Assembly (NCBI GenBank): GCA_014773175.1
Contig: VXCM01003350.1
Coordinates: 1-64,000 of the forward strand
DNA length: 64,000 nucleotides
DNA from: Lucifuga dentata
Taxonomy: Eukaryota; Chordata; Actinopteri; Ophidiiformes; Bythitidae
Direction of reading: 5' to 3'
The notes beneath the pieces are model-generated. The model was not told the origin of the DNA. It was given only the letters and a program-made list of their open reading frames with translations, and did not search any database. Each line of letters begins with the position of its first letter. The stretch's first letter is position 1. This document shows, piece by piece, positions 12,360-22,299 of the stretch. Both the position numbers and the translations under genes were made by a program.

Positions 12360-12585
12360 CTTTTATAGACAGTAGCACTGCAAGACTGGACCTCGGGCCT
12401 TCTCTACTCATGATAAAGTCCATCATGAGGGTATGTATGTTTTCAAAATCCAAAATGTCATTATGGACAGGTATCTCCTGCTGGGCTGATGAAGCTTTAA
12501 GGCTCATCTCAGGTGAAAAGTAAAAATTCCTCGTTTGTGGAAGAAGGTTTGAGATAGACTCCATGTTCAGGTTTAATAAATCCAT
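12360..12585 (-). CDS. Possible first coding exon of an unidentified gene
   Basis: From an ATG at 12585 the minus strand is open for 75 codons, starting MDLLNLNMESISNLLPQ, up to AAAG|GTATATTC at 12358-12360, a usable 5' splice site. About 200-300 bp upstream on the same strand lies a CpG-containing patch (12775-12900) that could be a promoter. I do not recognise the protein, and no matching downstream exon with the right phase was found; the ORF at 11287-11667 does not join in phase 1 from its visible start. It could equally be a chance frame or a decayed gene. Confidence 0.25.
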
Positions 12586-12645
12586 CCAGCATCTTCAGGT
12601 GTATCCGTTGGTGTTACTTGGAAGTCAGTCGACTGTCAAAGAATG

Positions 12646-12669
12646 TTTGGGGGAATTAGTTCCCCCAAA
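12646..12669. other. Perfect 10-bp hairpin
   Basis: TTTGGGGGAA, loop TTAG, TTCCCCCAAA. It sits between the CpG patch and the putative exon, in what would be its 5' leader or promoter. Confidence 0.7.
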
Positions 12670-12774
12670 ACTTCTCAATATCACATTGTTTTGGCTGAAA
12701 ATGTTCACTTAGCGATAAATGTCCAACAAAAGGTGATAGCAGCGGCAGTTTACCTCATTCTTTAGAAGCAATTT

Positions 12775-12900
12775 GGCTAACGTTAGCCACCTGGACTGCG
12801 TCGTTTTCTCTCCTCGGTTCGGCTAACGTTAGCGTTAGCTCGCTGGATCAAACTTCGTTCTTTCTCGTCAGGTTTCCGGATGACGCCGATATCAAAGATG
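12775..12900. promoter_or_regulatory. CpG-containing patch with GCTAACGTTAGC palindromes
   Basis: Two copies of the 12-bp palindrome GCTAACGTTAGC (within 12775-12788 and at 12822-12833) lie in a short stretch with unusually many CpGs for this window. It may be a minus-strand promoter for the putative exon at 12360-12585. This motif is also frequent in fish repeats, so the promoter reading is an inference. Confidence 0.3.
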
Positions 12901-12909
12901 AAAACCAAA

Positions 12910-13365
12910 CTGATGGAAACTCGCTATTGCTGCTTGGTAAGTGGTAACTCCAAAAATATGACTCTTAAAAACTGTTTTTGTGACATGAATAATTGCGTTG
13001 CTCTGCCGTGTATAAATCTTTGAAAAGCGCGTGAAAGCCTACTAAAGTCAACCGCAAAGGAAATGTGATATGCTAATATATATTTTTGTCAGTATAATTA
13101 GAAAATAAATAAAACAAAAATATTTCATGCCACAAACACTTGTAGGTATATACCACGCCAACAAAAATATGAAAAAAACAACGTAAATTCTAATGGTGTT
13201 TTTTTGTTTTTTGTTTTTATAAATTAGAAACTGCTGATTTCTTTTTAAATCATGTCTGACAGTAGGGGGTGCTGTTGTACCCTCAGCAGCCCCACGTCTC
13301 TGAACATTGTTCAAAAATGATGTAATGTAAATAAAAAGTGTTTGAAACTATTTGTTATTTAATTT
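12910..13365. other. AT-rich intergenic DNA
   Basis: Nothing recognised. The minus-strand open frame at 13048-13314 is low-complexity Ile/Phe-rich. Confidence 0.4.
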
Positions 13366-14600
13366 TAAGAATTAAGGTCTTAAAATTGGACTGCAGATTT
13401 GTGCTTGTGAAAATCTTGCAATTTCTGCCAAATTTGTAAATAAGAAACAACGGCTTGAAAACAATAATTATTTGTTGTAGAGTTCCCATGAAAAAGTCAA
13501 CCTGACTTGAATCATGAGACAATAGAGTTAAATTATTTTCTTGAATCAAGTGTTATATTATTGTGTCTTGTTTCCAGATCTTGAAAATCAAGAAGAAAAT
13601 CAAGATCTAGAAAATTCCTGAAACAAGTTGATTTGTATTTGAAACAAATTTAAATTAGGGCTTGTTTGATTTCTTTGGATTGGTCTGCATCTTGAAATAC
13701 CCACTAAACATCCAGTCCTCTTTTCTGACTGGTTCTAGTAAACTGAAGCTTCAGTTCCTAATTTTGTGTTAAACATCTTCACATTGTTCAGTGTTTTTCA
13801 CTTGATTCATACAATTTATAACTCAAGTGAAGTTCTTTGATTTCCATATATGATACTGTACATTATTGCCTTAGTCTTAGAAAGCTTTATACACACAAGC
13901 ATCTAGGCTAGTTGAACCCGTCCCTCCTCTGCCTCCTGTGATGATGGTTTTGTCTGGTGAAGCGGGGGTCCGTGTGAAGCAGGAAAACTTTACCTCAGTA
14001 AACAACAAACACAAGGGATCAGAAGAGCTGAGTATGCCTGAAATTCAGGTTCCCAGAAGCTTCAATAAAAGACAGGGTTCCGGTTATAGTTTAAGAGCAA
14101 AGTTTGTTTTCATGCTGTAAATACAAACTTTATTGTCCTTCATTGTTGTTTCCAGATTATTATAATATTTGAAAAAAACCTCAGTCAACTGCAGGGCATG
14201 ATGGATAAAAGAGAAAATCAAAAAGGTTTTTTCTCTGATAAACTGTAACACCATGAATTTAAGAAAGTCTGTTGTAAGATGAATCATGCTATTTTTCTTA
14301 TCTAAGGAAAAGCAAGATCTGCACCAGATTATTAGACTGTTTTCAAGATAAATGGTCTTGATTTGTCTTAATAAGGACACATGGTTGACACATTAATCCA
14401 AACATCTATTATTAGAAAATAAGATGACTTTGATTATTTTCTCAATCAAGGAAAAAAAAATCTTGATTCTTGAATTTTCCTAAAGCAAATTTTGGCATGT
14501 CACTTGTTTGAAGAAAATCAAACTTAAGAACAGACAAAATAACTTTTTAAGATTTAGGTTTTTTTTTTTTTTTTTTTTTTTACAGTGTACCCTCTGCAGC
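13366..14600. repeat. Dispersed repeat family E (TTGTTTCCAGATC / CTAGAAAATTC type)
   Basis: The block contains repeated motifs such as CTTGTTTCCAGATCTTGAAAATC and CTAGAAAATTCCTGAAACAAG, ending in a poly-T tract near 14563-14581. Related sequence recurs at about 35640-36000, 37450-37760, 44050-44230, 47380-48300, 57780-58150 and 60700-60850. It looks like several nested, decayed MITEs with A- or T-runs at their edges. Boundaries are approximate. Confidence 0.5.
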
Positions 14601-14734
14601 ACTAAACAATACAGCACTATTCTTCCACTCAAACAGGAAGTAACTTCAATGTGCCTTTCCTGGTCAGAACTTTAAATTAATAATTCAATAAATAAATGGA
14701 ATATTAAATGGTGTGACCGGAAAGTTACGCCTTA

Positions 14735-14905
14735 CTTTCCCACCAGTGTTGATCTTTCTTTTTCTCTTTCTTCCCTTGTTTCTCACTCCCTTTTACTGCC
14801 CTGTTTCCATTGTTTCCTTTTCTACCCTACCTTCTTTTCCTGTCTCCTTCCTTCTGTCCATTTCATTTTTTCTTTTAACTCCTCTTTTTCTTTCTTTAGC
14901 TGATG
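14735..14905 (+). repeat. Pyrimidine-rich tract
   Basis: TTTC/CCTT-rich low-complexity DNA; the open frame at 14713-14916 is Leu/Phe/Ser-rich and comes from it. Confidence 0.65.
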
Positions 14906-14916
14906 CAGTCAGGTGA

Positions 14917-15515
14917 AAAACCTTTCATGTGGGGATTTTTTATTATGTTATATTAAATCATTTAAAACTCATTTCATAGAGCAAAGGTGTGAAATTTTAG
15001 ATCTTTGTTATAATAAGCAAATAACATGACTGACTCGTATCCACTCCTTTCCTCAGCCAAAGTGATGGAGATGAATCAGACACTTGTAAATGCAGCGGTT
15101 GACATTAATCAAACATCCCTTTAATAAGCTTCAAAACCCCTTAATCTTCCCATAATCTGAACAGCCTTTAATAAACTCAGGCAACCTTAAATTTCTAAAC
15201 TTTATCCCTCAAATTCCCTCTTAATTTTCAAAATCAGGGGACAGTATGTTTTAATAAACATTACATTAAAGCTCCTAATTGTTAATATATAAGCAGACTG
15301 AGAGGCAACGTTTAGGGCCTGATTTTGGTCTGTTAAAAGATAAATTTTGCATTTTAAAATGATTAATTCCAATATCTTCCTCCATAATCTGAAAATGAAA
15401 AAGTATAGTGGTCATAAACGTGCACGTTCTGCTCTGCAGCCACTTTTACTGACCTCATGCTATGTGTGCCTCGTATAATAAGGAATAAAGCAGGAATTTG
15501 ATTATCCAATGACAT
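14917..15515. other. Intergenic, nothing recognised
   Basis: This lies beyond the farthest proposed kcnj2 poly(A) site. No repeat boundary or gene was seen. Confidence 0.4.
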
Positions 15516-15521
15516 TTTATT
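15516..15521 (-). terminator. Candidate distal kcnj2 poly(A) signal AATAAA
   Basis: TTTATT on the plus strand reads AATAAA on the minus strand, about 2.6 kb after the kcnj2 stop codon. It follows an AT-rich run and precedes CATTGG. Mammalian KCNJ2 has a multi-kilobase 3' UTR, which makes a distal site reasonable. A nearer AATAAA exists at 17327-17332. Confidence 0.35.
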
Positions 15522-16299
15522 GAAAAAAATCAATATAATAGCATGTACAATAATAATATTATTATTAATACAAAAATCTGTACATTCCATAGTTTTGCAG
15601 TACATTTGGAAGACTGATACAAAATAACTGCAGCAGGGAGGTGGGAGGTATTTACAAGTGCTCTGTAGGAACTGCAAAGTCTTCGTCTGTTTGTAGTGAT
15701 GATTTGTGTGCAGCACGTCTTCATATGCCAGATTACAGTACAGTTGGCTTTGAACTACATTTTCAAATCTTACATTGTCAAGTTAAACAAAACATTACAA
15801 TGGAGGATGAACAAAATCAAGTAGTATTGCTAGTAAAGTAGGCCAGTCTGTAGTGTTCATACAAAGAAACATGCATGTACAGCAAAAACGGAAAGTTGCA
15901 TCAAAAATGTACAACTGTTTCAATTCAAGGCTACATTTAGAGGTCTTTATATCCAATTCTGAATTGTTTGTCTATATCCAATTTTTGGACAGTCATCATC
16001 TTTTTTAAGTGGCCTATATCTGATACCTGCGTTTACACAGTTTAGAGCTGAAACAATCAGCATATGCAAACAAGGGTTTAGTTTCTGAGATAGAGGTAAA
16101 CAAAATGCCAAGACTGATGCAAATGAGAGAGAAATAAGTGAAGAAGCTGTTGCTTTCTGAAGCATATTCAAAGGTCCACAATGGCTTAATTATAATTTAA
16201 GGTGGAGAAGAAGAATTAAAGCACTTGTTGCAGCTATAGCGATGCCATGTCATTCATGTGCAGACAATGTAGAAGAGGATTTATGATGTGCAAGACGGT

Positions 16300-16440
16300 G
16301 GCGGATATCTGTCACATATCAGGTTTATTTCTACTTATGAATGTGGCCCAAAACAGATCTGAGGATATCTGATTTCTGATCTGATATGTGCCACATGTGA
16401 GCAAAAAATAGAACTGGGTTATTTACCTCTAGCATTAGAG
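16300..16440 (+). repeat. Dispersed repeat family D, copy 1
   Basis: Shares AATGTGGCCCAAAA and GATATGTGCCACATGTGAGC with a copy at about 24180-24340 in the same orientation. TIRs were not resolved. Confidence 0.6.
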
Positions 16441-17326
16441 TGTTTAAAATGTTGACTATCCATCTCTATTAATAACACCGTATGAGACATTAGAAAAGAC
16501 ATCAACTATCTGATTTTTTTCATCACATCATAATGTAAAACCTGTGAGAACCTCCAACTTTAGCGTTTGATGCTTAGAAACGATCCAAATGTCAGTCAGT
16601 CTACAACTGCATATAACTCTTTAGTTTTTTCAACATCTTCGATTTTCCTCTTTTTGTTAGGCTTGATGAAGTGGCTCAAGAAAAAGATGATAAAATTCAG
16701 ATAAACTGTACACACATTCTTGAAAACAAACAAAAAAATTCCTAAATGTTCTACCGTCTGTACCAATCTAATTAGGTGTCATTTAAAAAAAAAAAAAAAC
16801 ATAACTATGACAATAATAATATAATACTCTTTGCCATTTGTTTTCAACTATATAAAATGCAACATTGTAGCAGCACTTTTAAGAACATTCAAATTCTCGT
16901 ATACCCCTTTTGTGGTTTAAATTAGTGATTTCTGTCATTTTGATGCTGTTAATACTACCCTGCTCAGCTCCTTGACATAAGCAGACATGCTTCTATCCAT
17001 TTGACCAGCAATTAACACTCAGCTCAGAAAATGAAATGTATAAAAGTAGAAACGTAGAAGAACGAGTGCTCTCAAGTCATTTACTACATTTACCAATAGG
17101 TCATATAATGTATGTACTGCAAAGTCCTTCTTCTGCTCAGAAAAATAAAACTTAGTTGTTGTGTAACGTCTGCCATGAGACCAGCTCATCATCAAATACT
17201 CTACTGTACCTTGTTTACACCAGACATGCACTATATGTAACAATTAAATCTTATATATTTTGTTAGGCTTGGATTAAGGTTTGTTTCTAACTACTTTAAT
17301 TCATGATTTTCCCTTTAAATTTGCTT

Positions 17327-17332
17327 TTATTC
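17327..17332 (-). terminator. Candidate proximal kcnj2 poly(A) signal AATAAA
   Basis: AATAAA on the minus strand about 800 bp after the kcnj2 stop. It would give a short 3' UTR free of interspersed repeat. Confidence 0.3.
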
Positions 17333-18134
17333 TGGAAGTGTTGTGCAGGGCTGCCCCCTTCTTCTTTTTTGCAGAAACTTGACTTGTTTCAAGAAGCTGA
17401 CACTTGTAGAAATGTTTTGATTTTTCTTTATATTAAGAATATAAAAATATATATCTTTGATTTTAGAAAATAGGAATTTTACAGCTCAATTAAGGGTAAA
17501 AATGATTTGTAGATTTTTGCCATGTGGTATCTTTGGAAACTTTGGGATGTTCACTAGAAGTAGAAGTTCGGTGGGCGTTTGTACAGATGGAGACACCAAG
17601 TTTTAGAGATTAATCTTTTACAACAGTTTTAAGCTTTGGTGTCAAAAATCAACCATCTTTAAGGGCTTTTCTTTTCTTCAGCTTTTACAAATATATGTGC
17701 ATTCAGAATATATTTTCTAGCAGCGCTTGAGAACATATTCTAAGTATAAAACCATCACTCTTAAGGCATCATGTTCTTCAGTTTTGCTGGACAGAGAAAC
17801 AGAGACATGCCTGCAGGTTTCAAGTCATCTCAACAACCCCTTCCTCTCTGTTATCTTGCAGTCAACAGACACTAAGCACACATTCATGGGGACTTAACGG
17901 AGAATTCTTCCTGCAGTATGCACGTGGTTCATAGTGCTGTGTTTTGTCATACTGTATGTAGTTAAAGTTCAAAGACTTTTACATACAAGTCCTCATCAAC
18001 CTATCCGTGCCCCGCAGCAGTACCGTTGACTTGAACATGTCCTCTACCCAAGGCCAGGCTTGGCTCGTTGTGCCTTTCAGGGCAAGAGGTGATTTTGAAA
18101 TCTCTCCTGTGAGGTCTGACTTCTGTCTACACAG

Positions 18135-19418
18135 TCATATTTCTGATTCTCGTCTCAGAGGCCGGGACTCTAGCGGCACCGTGGCTTGGCTGTGTTCAGT
18201 ATCTGAGATGTTGTCTGTCTGGGTGCCGTCAGGGCCGACGCTGCTCCCGTTTCCTTCATCTGTGTCCTCTTTGTTATCCAGCACCATCTCGTTCTCATAG
18301 CAGAAGGAGTTGGAGTTGGTGAGAATGTATTTTTTCTCTGCAAGGTCTCTAGCGCTGCACAGAGGCGTGCTTGGCACCTCGTACGTGTTATGAAAGCGAG
18401 AATAGTCCACTTTGTAGTAGTTCTTCTCCTCAAAGAGTACAGGCTTGAAACGGTGGCCCCAGAGGATCTCGCTGGCTACGTAGGAGCTGCGGCATTGCGT
18501 GGTCATGGCGGTGGCCTCGACCATTCCCTCCAGAATGACCACGATTTCAAATTCAAAGTTCTCCAGGTCTTGTTTGCTTATGTCATAGAACGGACTGTCC
18601 TCATTAATCTCATGAACAATGGTGATGGGTGAGACCAGGAAAATGCGGTCGACTCCACTGTCAAAACCCACATCTATGTCCATCTGGTCAAGGGGGATGT
18701 ACTCCCCCTCTGCTGTCGTCCGGGATCTCAGAAGCTGCGCTCGCACGTGTGCCTCGACCAGGTGGCTTTTCCTTAAATTGCCCACACGCCACATCAGGCA
18801 GAGTTTGTTGTCTCTCATGGCCACTGTAGCATTATGGCTGAAAACCAAAGTCTCATTCCTCTTCTTGGGCTTTGCCATCTTTGCCATGACAGCACCAATG
18901 ATGAAGGCATCAATAATGCAGCCCATGATGCTTTGAAAGACCACCATGAAAACAGCAACAGGGCACTCGTCTGTTACATATCTGTAGCCGTAGCCAATTG
19001 TCGTTTGAGTCTCGATGGAGAACAGGAAGGCAGCGGTGAAACTGCTCACATTGGAGACACACTTCTGGGCGTTGTTTTCTAAGTCCCCATGGAAAATGGC
19101 CACCAGCCAGAAGACACAGCCAAAGAAAAGCCATGATAGCAGAAAGGCGAGGCAGAAGATGATGAACATCCATCTCCAGCGGATGTCCACACACGTGGTG
19201 AAAATGTCAGCCAAGTAACGCTGACCCTTTTCACTCACATTGACAAACTGCACGTTGCAGTGACCATCTTTCTTTACAAATCTGCTCTGAGGGTGGTGCC
19301 TCGTGTGTACCTTGCCCTTGCCGTTCCCGTAGCCATTGGGTACTGCCATAGTGGCAAGCTTCATGCCGTCCTCCTCTGATGACACAGTGCTGTAACGGTT
19401 GGCTCGCACACTTCCCAT
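18135..19418 (-). CDS. kcnj2: Inward rectifier potassium channel Kir2.1
   Basis: The 427-residue product, the same length as human Kir2.1, forms tetrameric plasma-membrane K+ channels that set resting potential in muscle and neurons and need PIP2. The frame opens one codon upstream with GTG; the true start is the next codon, ATG ([10 protein letters not shown]). Visible marks in order: HCNVQF and the slide helix (about 53-80), TM1 (about 82-106), pore helix with filter TTIGYG at 139-144, and the extracellular cysteine pair C120/C152. TM2 follows with the rectification aspartate D170 (human D172), then PKKRNETL for PIP2, E222 and E297 (human E224, E299) for polyamine block, the FCYENE ER-export signal, and the carboxyl PDZ ligand SEI. 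The extracellular turret is two residues shorter than in human. No frameshift. kcnj16 lies upstream on the same strand. Confidence 0.98.
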   Translation of the reverse strand: MGSVRANRYSTVSSEEDGMKLATMAVPNGYGNGKGKVHTRHHPQSRFVKKDGHCNVQFVNVSEKGQRYLADIFTTCVDIRWRWMFIIFCLAFLLSWLFFGCVFWLVAIFHGDLENNAQKCVSNVSSFTAAFLFSIETQTTIGYGYRYVTDECPVAVFMVVFQSIMGCIIDAFIIGAVMAKMAKPKKRNETLVFSHNATVAMRDNKLCLMWRVGNLRKSHLVEAHVRAQLLRSRTTAEGEYIPLDQMDIDVGFDSGVDRIFLVSPITIVHEINEDSPFYDISKQDLENFEFEIVVILEGMVEATAMTTQCRSSYVASEILWGHRFKPVLFEEKNYYKVDYSRFHNTYEVPSTPLCSARDLAEKKYILTNSNSFCYENEMVLDNKEDTDEGNGSSVGPDGTQTDNISDTEHSQATVPLESRPLRRESEI

Positions 19419-19682
19419 CACCTCTGTCTGGGAGGGCTGTGCTGCTTCTGCTTTGGAAAACAGTCTGAGTTTCTGGAAAAAGCGTTGGAGAAACAGTTTT
19501 GAAACACTTTTAGGGGACCAACTCAGAAAGGAAATGGTGACAGGATGAGGGGGGGCTGAAGGGATGCCTCTTCAGCCTCATCAGCTCCTGAAGTGACTGT
19601 GGCCAAGAGGAGGTGTGCAGGGCAGAGGATGAACTGGTCACTCCTCTCTCACCACGTGCTCGGACCACATCAATTTCATTTG
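19419..19682 (-). other. kcnj2: kcnj2 5' UTR part of coding exon, with 3' splice acceptor
   Basis: Minus-strand sequence CTCTTTTCCTGCAG ends at 19683, a strong pyrimidine tract plus CAG, giving 264 nt of leader before the ATG. Two upstream ATGs lie in the first 20 nt of this exon (CAAATGAAATTGATG), so short upstream ORFs are possible. Confidence 0.6.
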
Positions 19683-21360
19683 CTGCAGGAAAAGAGACAG
19701 AAAACATTAGACAAACTTATTATAAAACAGACATTCAGAGAAATTCCTGAGAAGCACTAATAGACAAACTAAGGAGCCAAAACCTTACTAAAATCTCCCG
19801 GATGATCTGTCTCAGGTGGAAAAATATAAAAAAGTTATCACAAGGGCTAAAACAAAATATGACTAAGACATTTCAACACTAGATCTTCACCACAAACAGA
19901 CATGCAAAGCTAAATAAGTTAACTCACTATCACCTGTCAGAAATCATAAACTCATCAGTGATGTGGAGCCTGAGAAAACAATCCAAATCTTCATACCCGG
20001 GGGTAAGACAAGCACGTCTGCTTATGCCAACAATATTTCATCCAGTTATGACAAACAACAACAGTGTTATTTAACCCGACTGTAACATTTCAGTTTTCAC
20101 TGAGAGAGGCCACGCTGTAACTGGACTCAGGTCCTATTATTGGTCATTTTACAAAGCAGCCGTGTTATTCTTGGCTGTGCTGTGCTGACCTGATCATTTC
20201 TTGTTGGCTTGTGGGTTCCAGAGTTTCTATGGGATCCCATGAGCTGTTTGATTTGTACTACTGTCGGATCAAAAAAAAAAAAAAAAAAAAAAACTTAAAC
20301 TGAGAAAGCTCAGATATGCAGATCATTTGTCTGACTACGTGCTCTTTTATAAGGGAAACACAGACATGCTTAACATAAAAGAGTAATACAACACAAATGC
20401 TGAGCCTCCTTGTTTGTCATATTACATGCAAACTCCTCTTATGGCTCAATGGTTCATTATTAATACCAAATTGTGCATCAAGTTAAGAAAAGGAAAATAA
20501 TTGTTAGAGTTAATACCTAGTGTTTTCTTATCCATCATCATCATCATCATCTACCTTCTACAAAACTTGTAAATGATCATTTTAGATAGTACAGGGCAAT
20601 TTAAAAAAAATTTCTCTTTCAACTTTCATTTTGCTTAGAACATGAGCTACAGCAGGTTTATGAATAAAACAATGTCAGATTCACTTTGAGTGTTTCTGCA
20701 TGAGCTTTAACTCTAAGTGTGAGCTCTGTCTTTGGGCTTACAGCAGAAATGCATGCAGCTTGTTGACTCTCACAAAGCCCTGAGGGATTTCTGCTTTTTT
20801 TTCCCCTGCTCCATAATGGCTGTCCTGTGAGATTCCCACTCCTCATTAGAGCCCCATGTCTGTGGCACACGTCCTAGCTGCAGCTGTCCTGGCAACAAAC
20901 TCTAAGTACAACTCCATCATACTCTTTTTTTTTTTTTTTTTTNTTTTTTTTTTTTTTTTCTGTGACGATGTGTTTTCTGAGGCAATAAAGTTAAAGATGA
21001 GAGAGAGTGATCTGGCAGAGAAAACTAGATGATGAATGGGGTATCAAATACACAAAATTACGTATGATATGACTAAGAAGACATTTCTCTAATATTTGTA
21101 CATGCAGAATCAATATAAATCAAAGCATATTTATGTTTCCTTCCACAACTATGTCATCAAATTAGGCTCTAATTCGCATGCACTGTTTATGGTAATTAAT
21201 GATGTCCGATATTTTGCATAATCTTTCCTCGGCAAACAGATTTGATTGGAGTTAAATCATTAAAGGGCCATTGCCTCTTGTGTGTTTGTGTTTTCATTTA
21301 ATAAAGGGAAAACTAAATATGACATTTTTTTTTCCAATTTGCTTGCTTTTAAGCTTAATA

Positions 21361-21412
<52 letters not shown>

Positions 21413-21973
21413 TGAATCTGGTTGGGCAGCATGGGTCCTGACTGTATGGAGACAAACAGAGCTGCATACAGAAAGCAGCAAATGCCAGCGACAAATGCTA
21501 ACAGGTGCGGGGAAAAAGGGAACCGACTTCTGATGCAATCATCCACAGCTCTCACGCACACACAGCATGTTTCGTTTGCAGCAAATACCTAGAGAATTTA
21601 GCATTTTCATCTTAAAATACGAAGCTCGACCTAAAACCGGAAAGTGTTGGCGGCTCGTGTGACTGTTCCGGCCGCAGAAGCCGTGCGTAAAAGTTCGGGT
21701 ATCCAGGCGCGCAAGCTCCCGTGGTTCGATGATCATCAGAGAACTAGATATGAACACTCGTTTCATGTCCACAGTGGAATGCTTTTGTCGTGAACTACAC
21801 CAGTTATTTCAGCTATGTCCATTCAGTTACGCACATCGTGCGCTTTCCCGGAACCGCTGCTTTTGTTAGGTGCCACAATAGTGAGTTACGCGCGTCTGCA
21901 TGCACCGATCAGGACATGAAAGCATAAGAGAACTAGATTCTTTGATAAACGCCTCAAAATTCATTTCATCTAC
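19683..21973 (-). other. kcnj2: Proposed kcnj2 5' UTR intron
   Basis: About 2.3 kb bounded by GTAGAT at 21973 and CTGCAG at 19683. KCNJ2 in mammals likewise has a non-coding first exon and one intron. The intron contains a poly-A run at 20271-20293, a poly-T join with an N at 20943, and an AAT microsatellite. No coding exon was recognised inside. Confidence 0.45.
21354..21411 (+). repeat. (AAT)n microsatellite
   Basis: About 19 AAT steps with one AGT interruption. All open frames across it are homopolymer Asn, Ile or Leu artefacts. Confidence 0.95.
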
Positions 21974-22140
21974 CTGTTGCTCATTTGTGGACCGGGTGAG
22001 ATCAGCTTGGTGAAGTATATTCCTGTGGCTTTGACGTCTGTTATCCTCTTTGTTTCCTGTGCGACCTTATTTACTTTGGATGAAACAGATCAAGTGTGAA
22101 ACTCCCGTCATGTCTCTGAATGACCGGTCTCGGTTATGTG
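21974..22140 (-). other. kcnj2: Proposed kcnj2 non-coding exon 1
   Basis: It lies between an inferred start site near 22140 and the donor CAG|GTAGAT (GT at 21972-21973). The exon is about 165 nt, CpG-containing, and has no start codon with coding potential. Transcript data would be needed to fix either end. Confidence 0.4.
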
Positions 22141-22165
22141 CTTTGCCGTGAGTTCTCCCTATGCA

Positions 22166-22218
22166 ATTTAAATAGTGTGTACCGGCACGGCCCGCCTCCC
22201 GCTCCGCGCTCAGCCAAT
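22166..22218 (-). promoter_or_regulatory. kcnj2: Proposed kcnj2 core promoter
   Basis: Read on the minus strand: ATTGG (inverted CCAAT, 22214-22218), GGGAGGCGGG GC box (22191-22200), then TATTTAAAT at about 22166-22174, in canonical order and spacing. This is a locally GC-rich stretch in AT-rich DNA, 2.7 kb upstream of the kcnj2 ATG. Confidence 0.5.
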
Positions 22219-22299
22219 GGAGAGCCGAGGGGAAGCGCACACAGTGAGGAGCGCAATTATTCTGGGTTTGCTGAAATCGTGTTTATTTGACTGATGTGA

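Larger units (their letters stand above)
15522..18134 (-). other. kcnj2: Probable kcnj2 3' untranslated region
   Basis: The stretch downstream of the kcnj2 stop is AU-rich in transcript sense. It holds no credible gene on either strand. It ends at one of two AATAAA signals (17327-17332 or 15516-15521). If the distal site is used, the transcript also contains the repeat at 16300-16440. Confidence 0.4.

Noticed and set aside
18170..19218. Several open frames overlapping kcnj2 in other frames and on the plus strand
   Set aside because: They are shadows of a strongly conserved coding exon and have no domain of their own.
21260..21561. Poly-Asn, poly-Ile and poly-Leu proteins
   Set aside because: Products of the AAT microsatellite in different frames.
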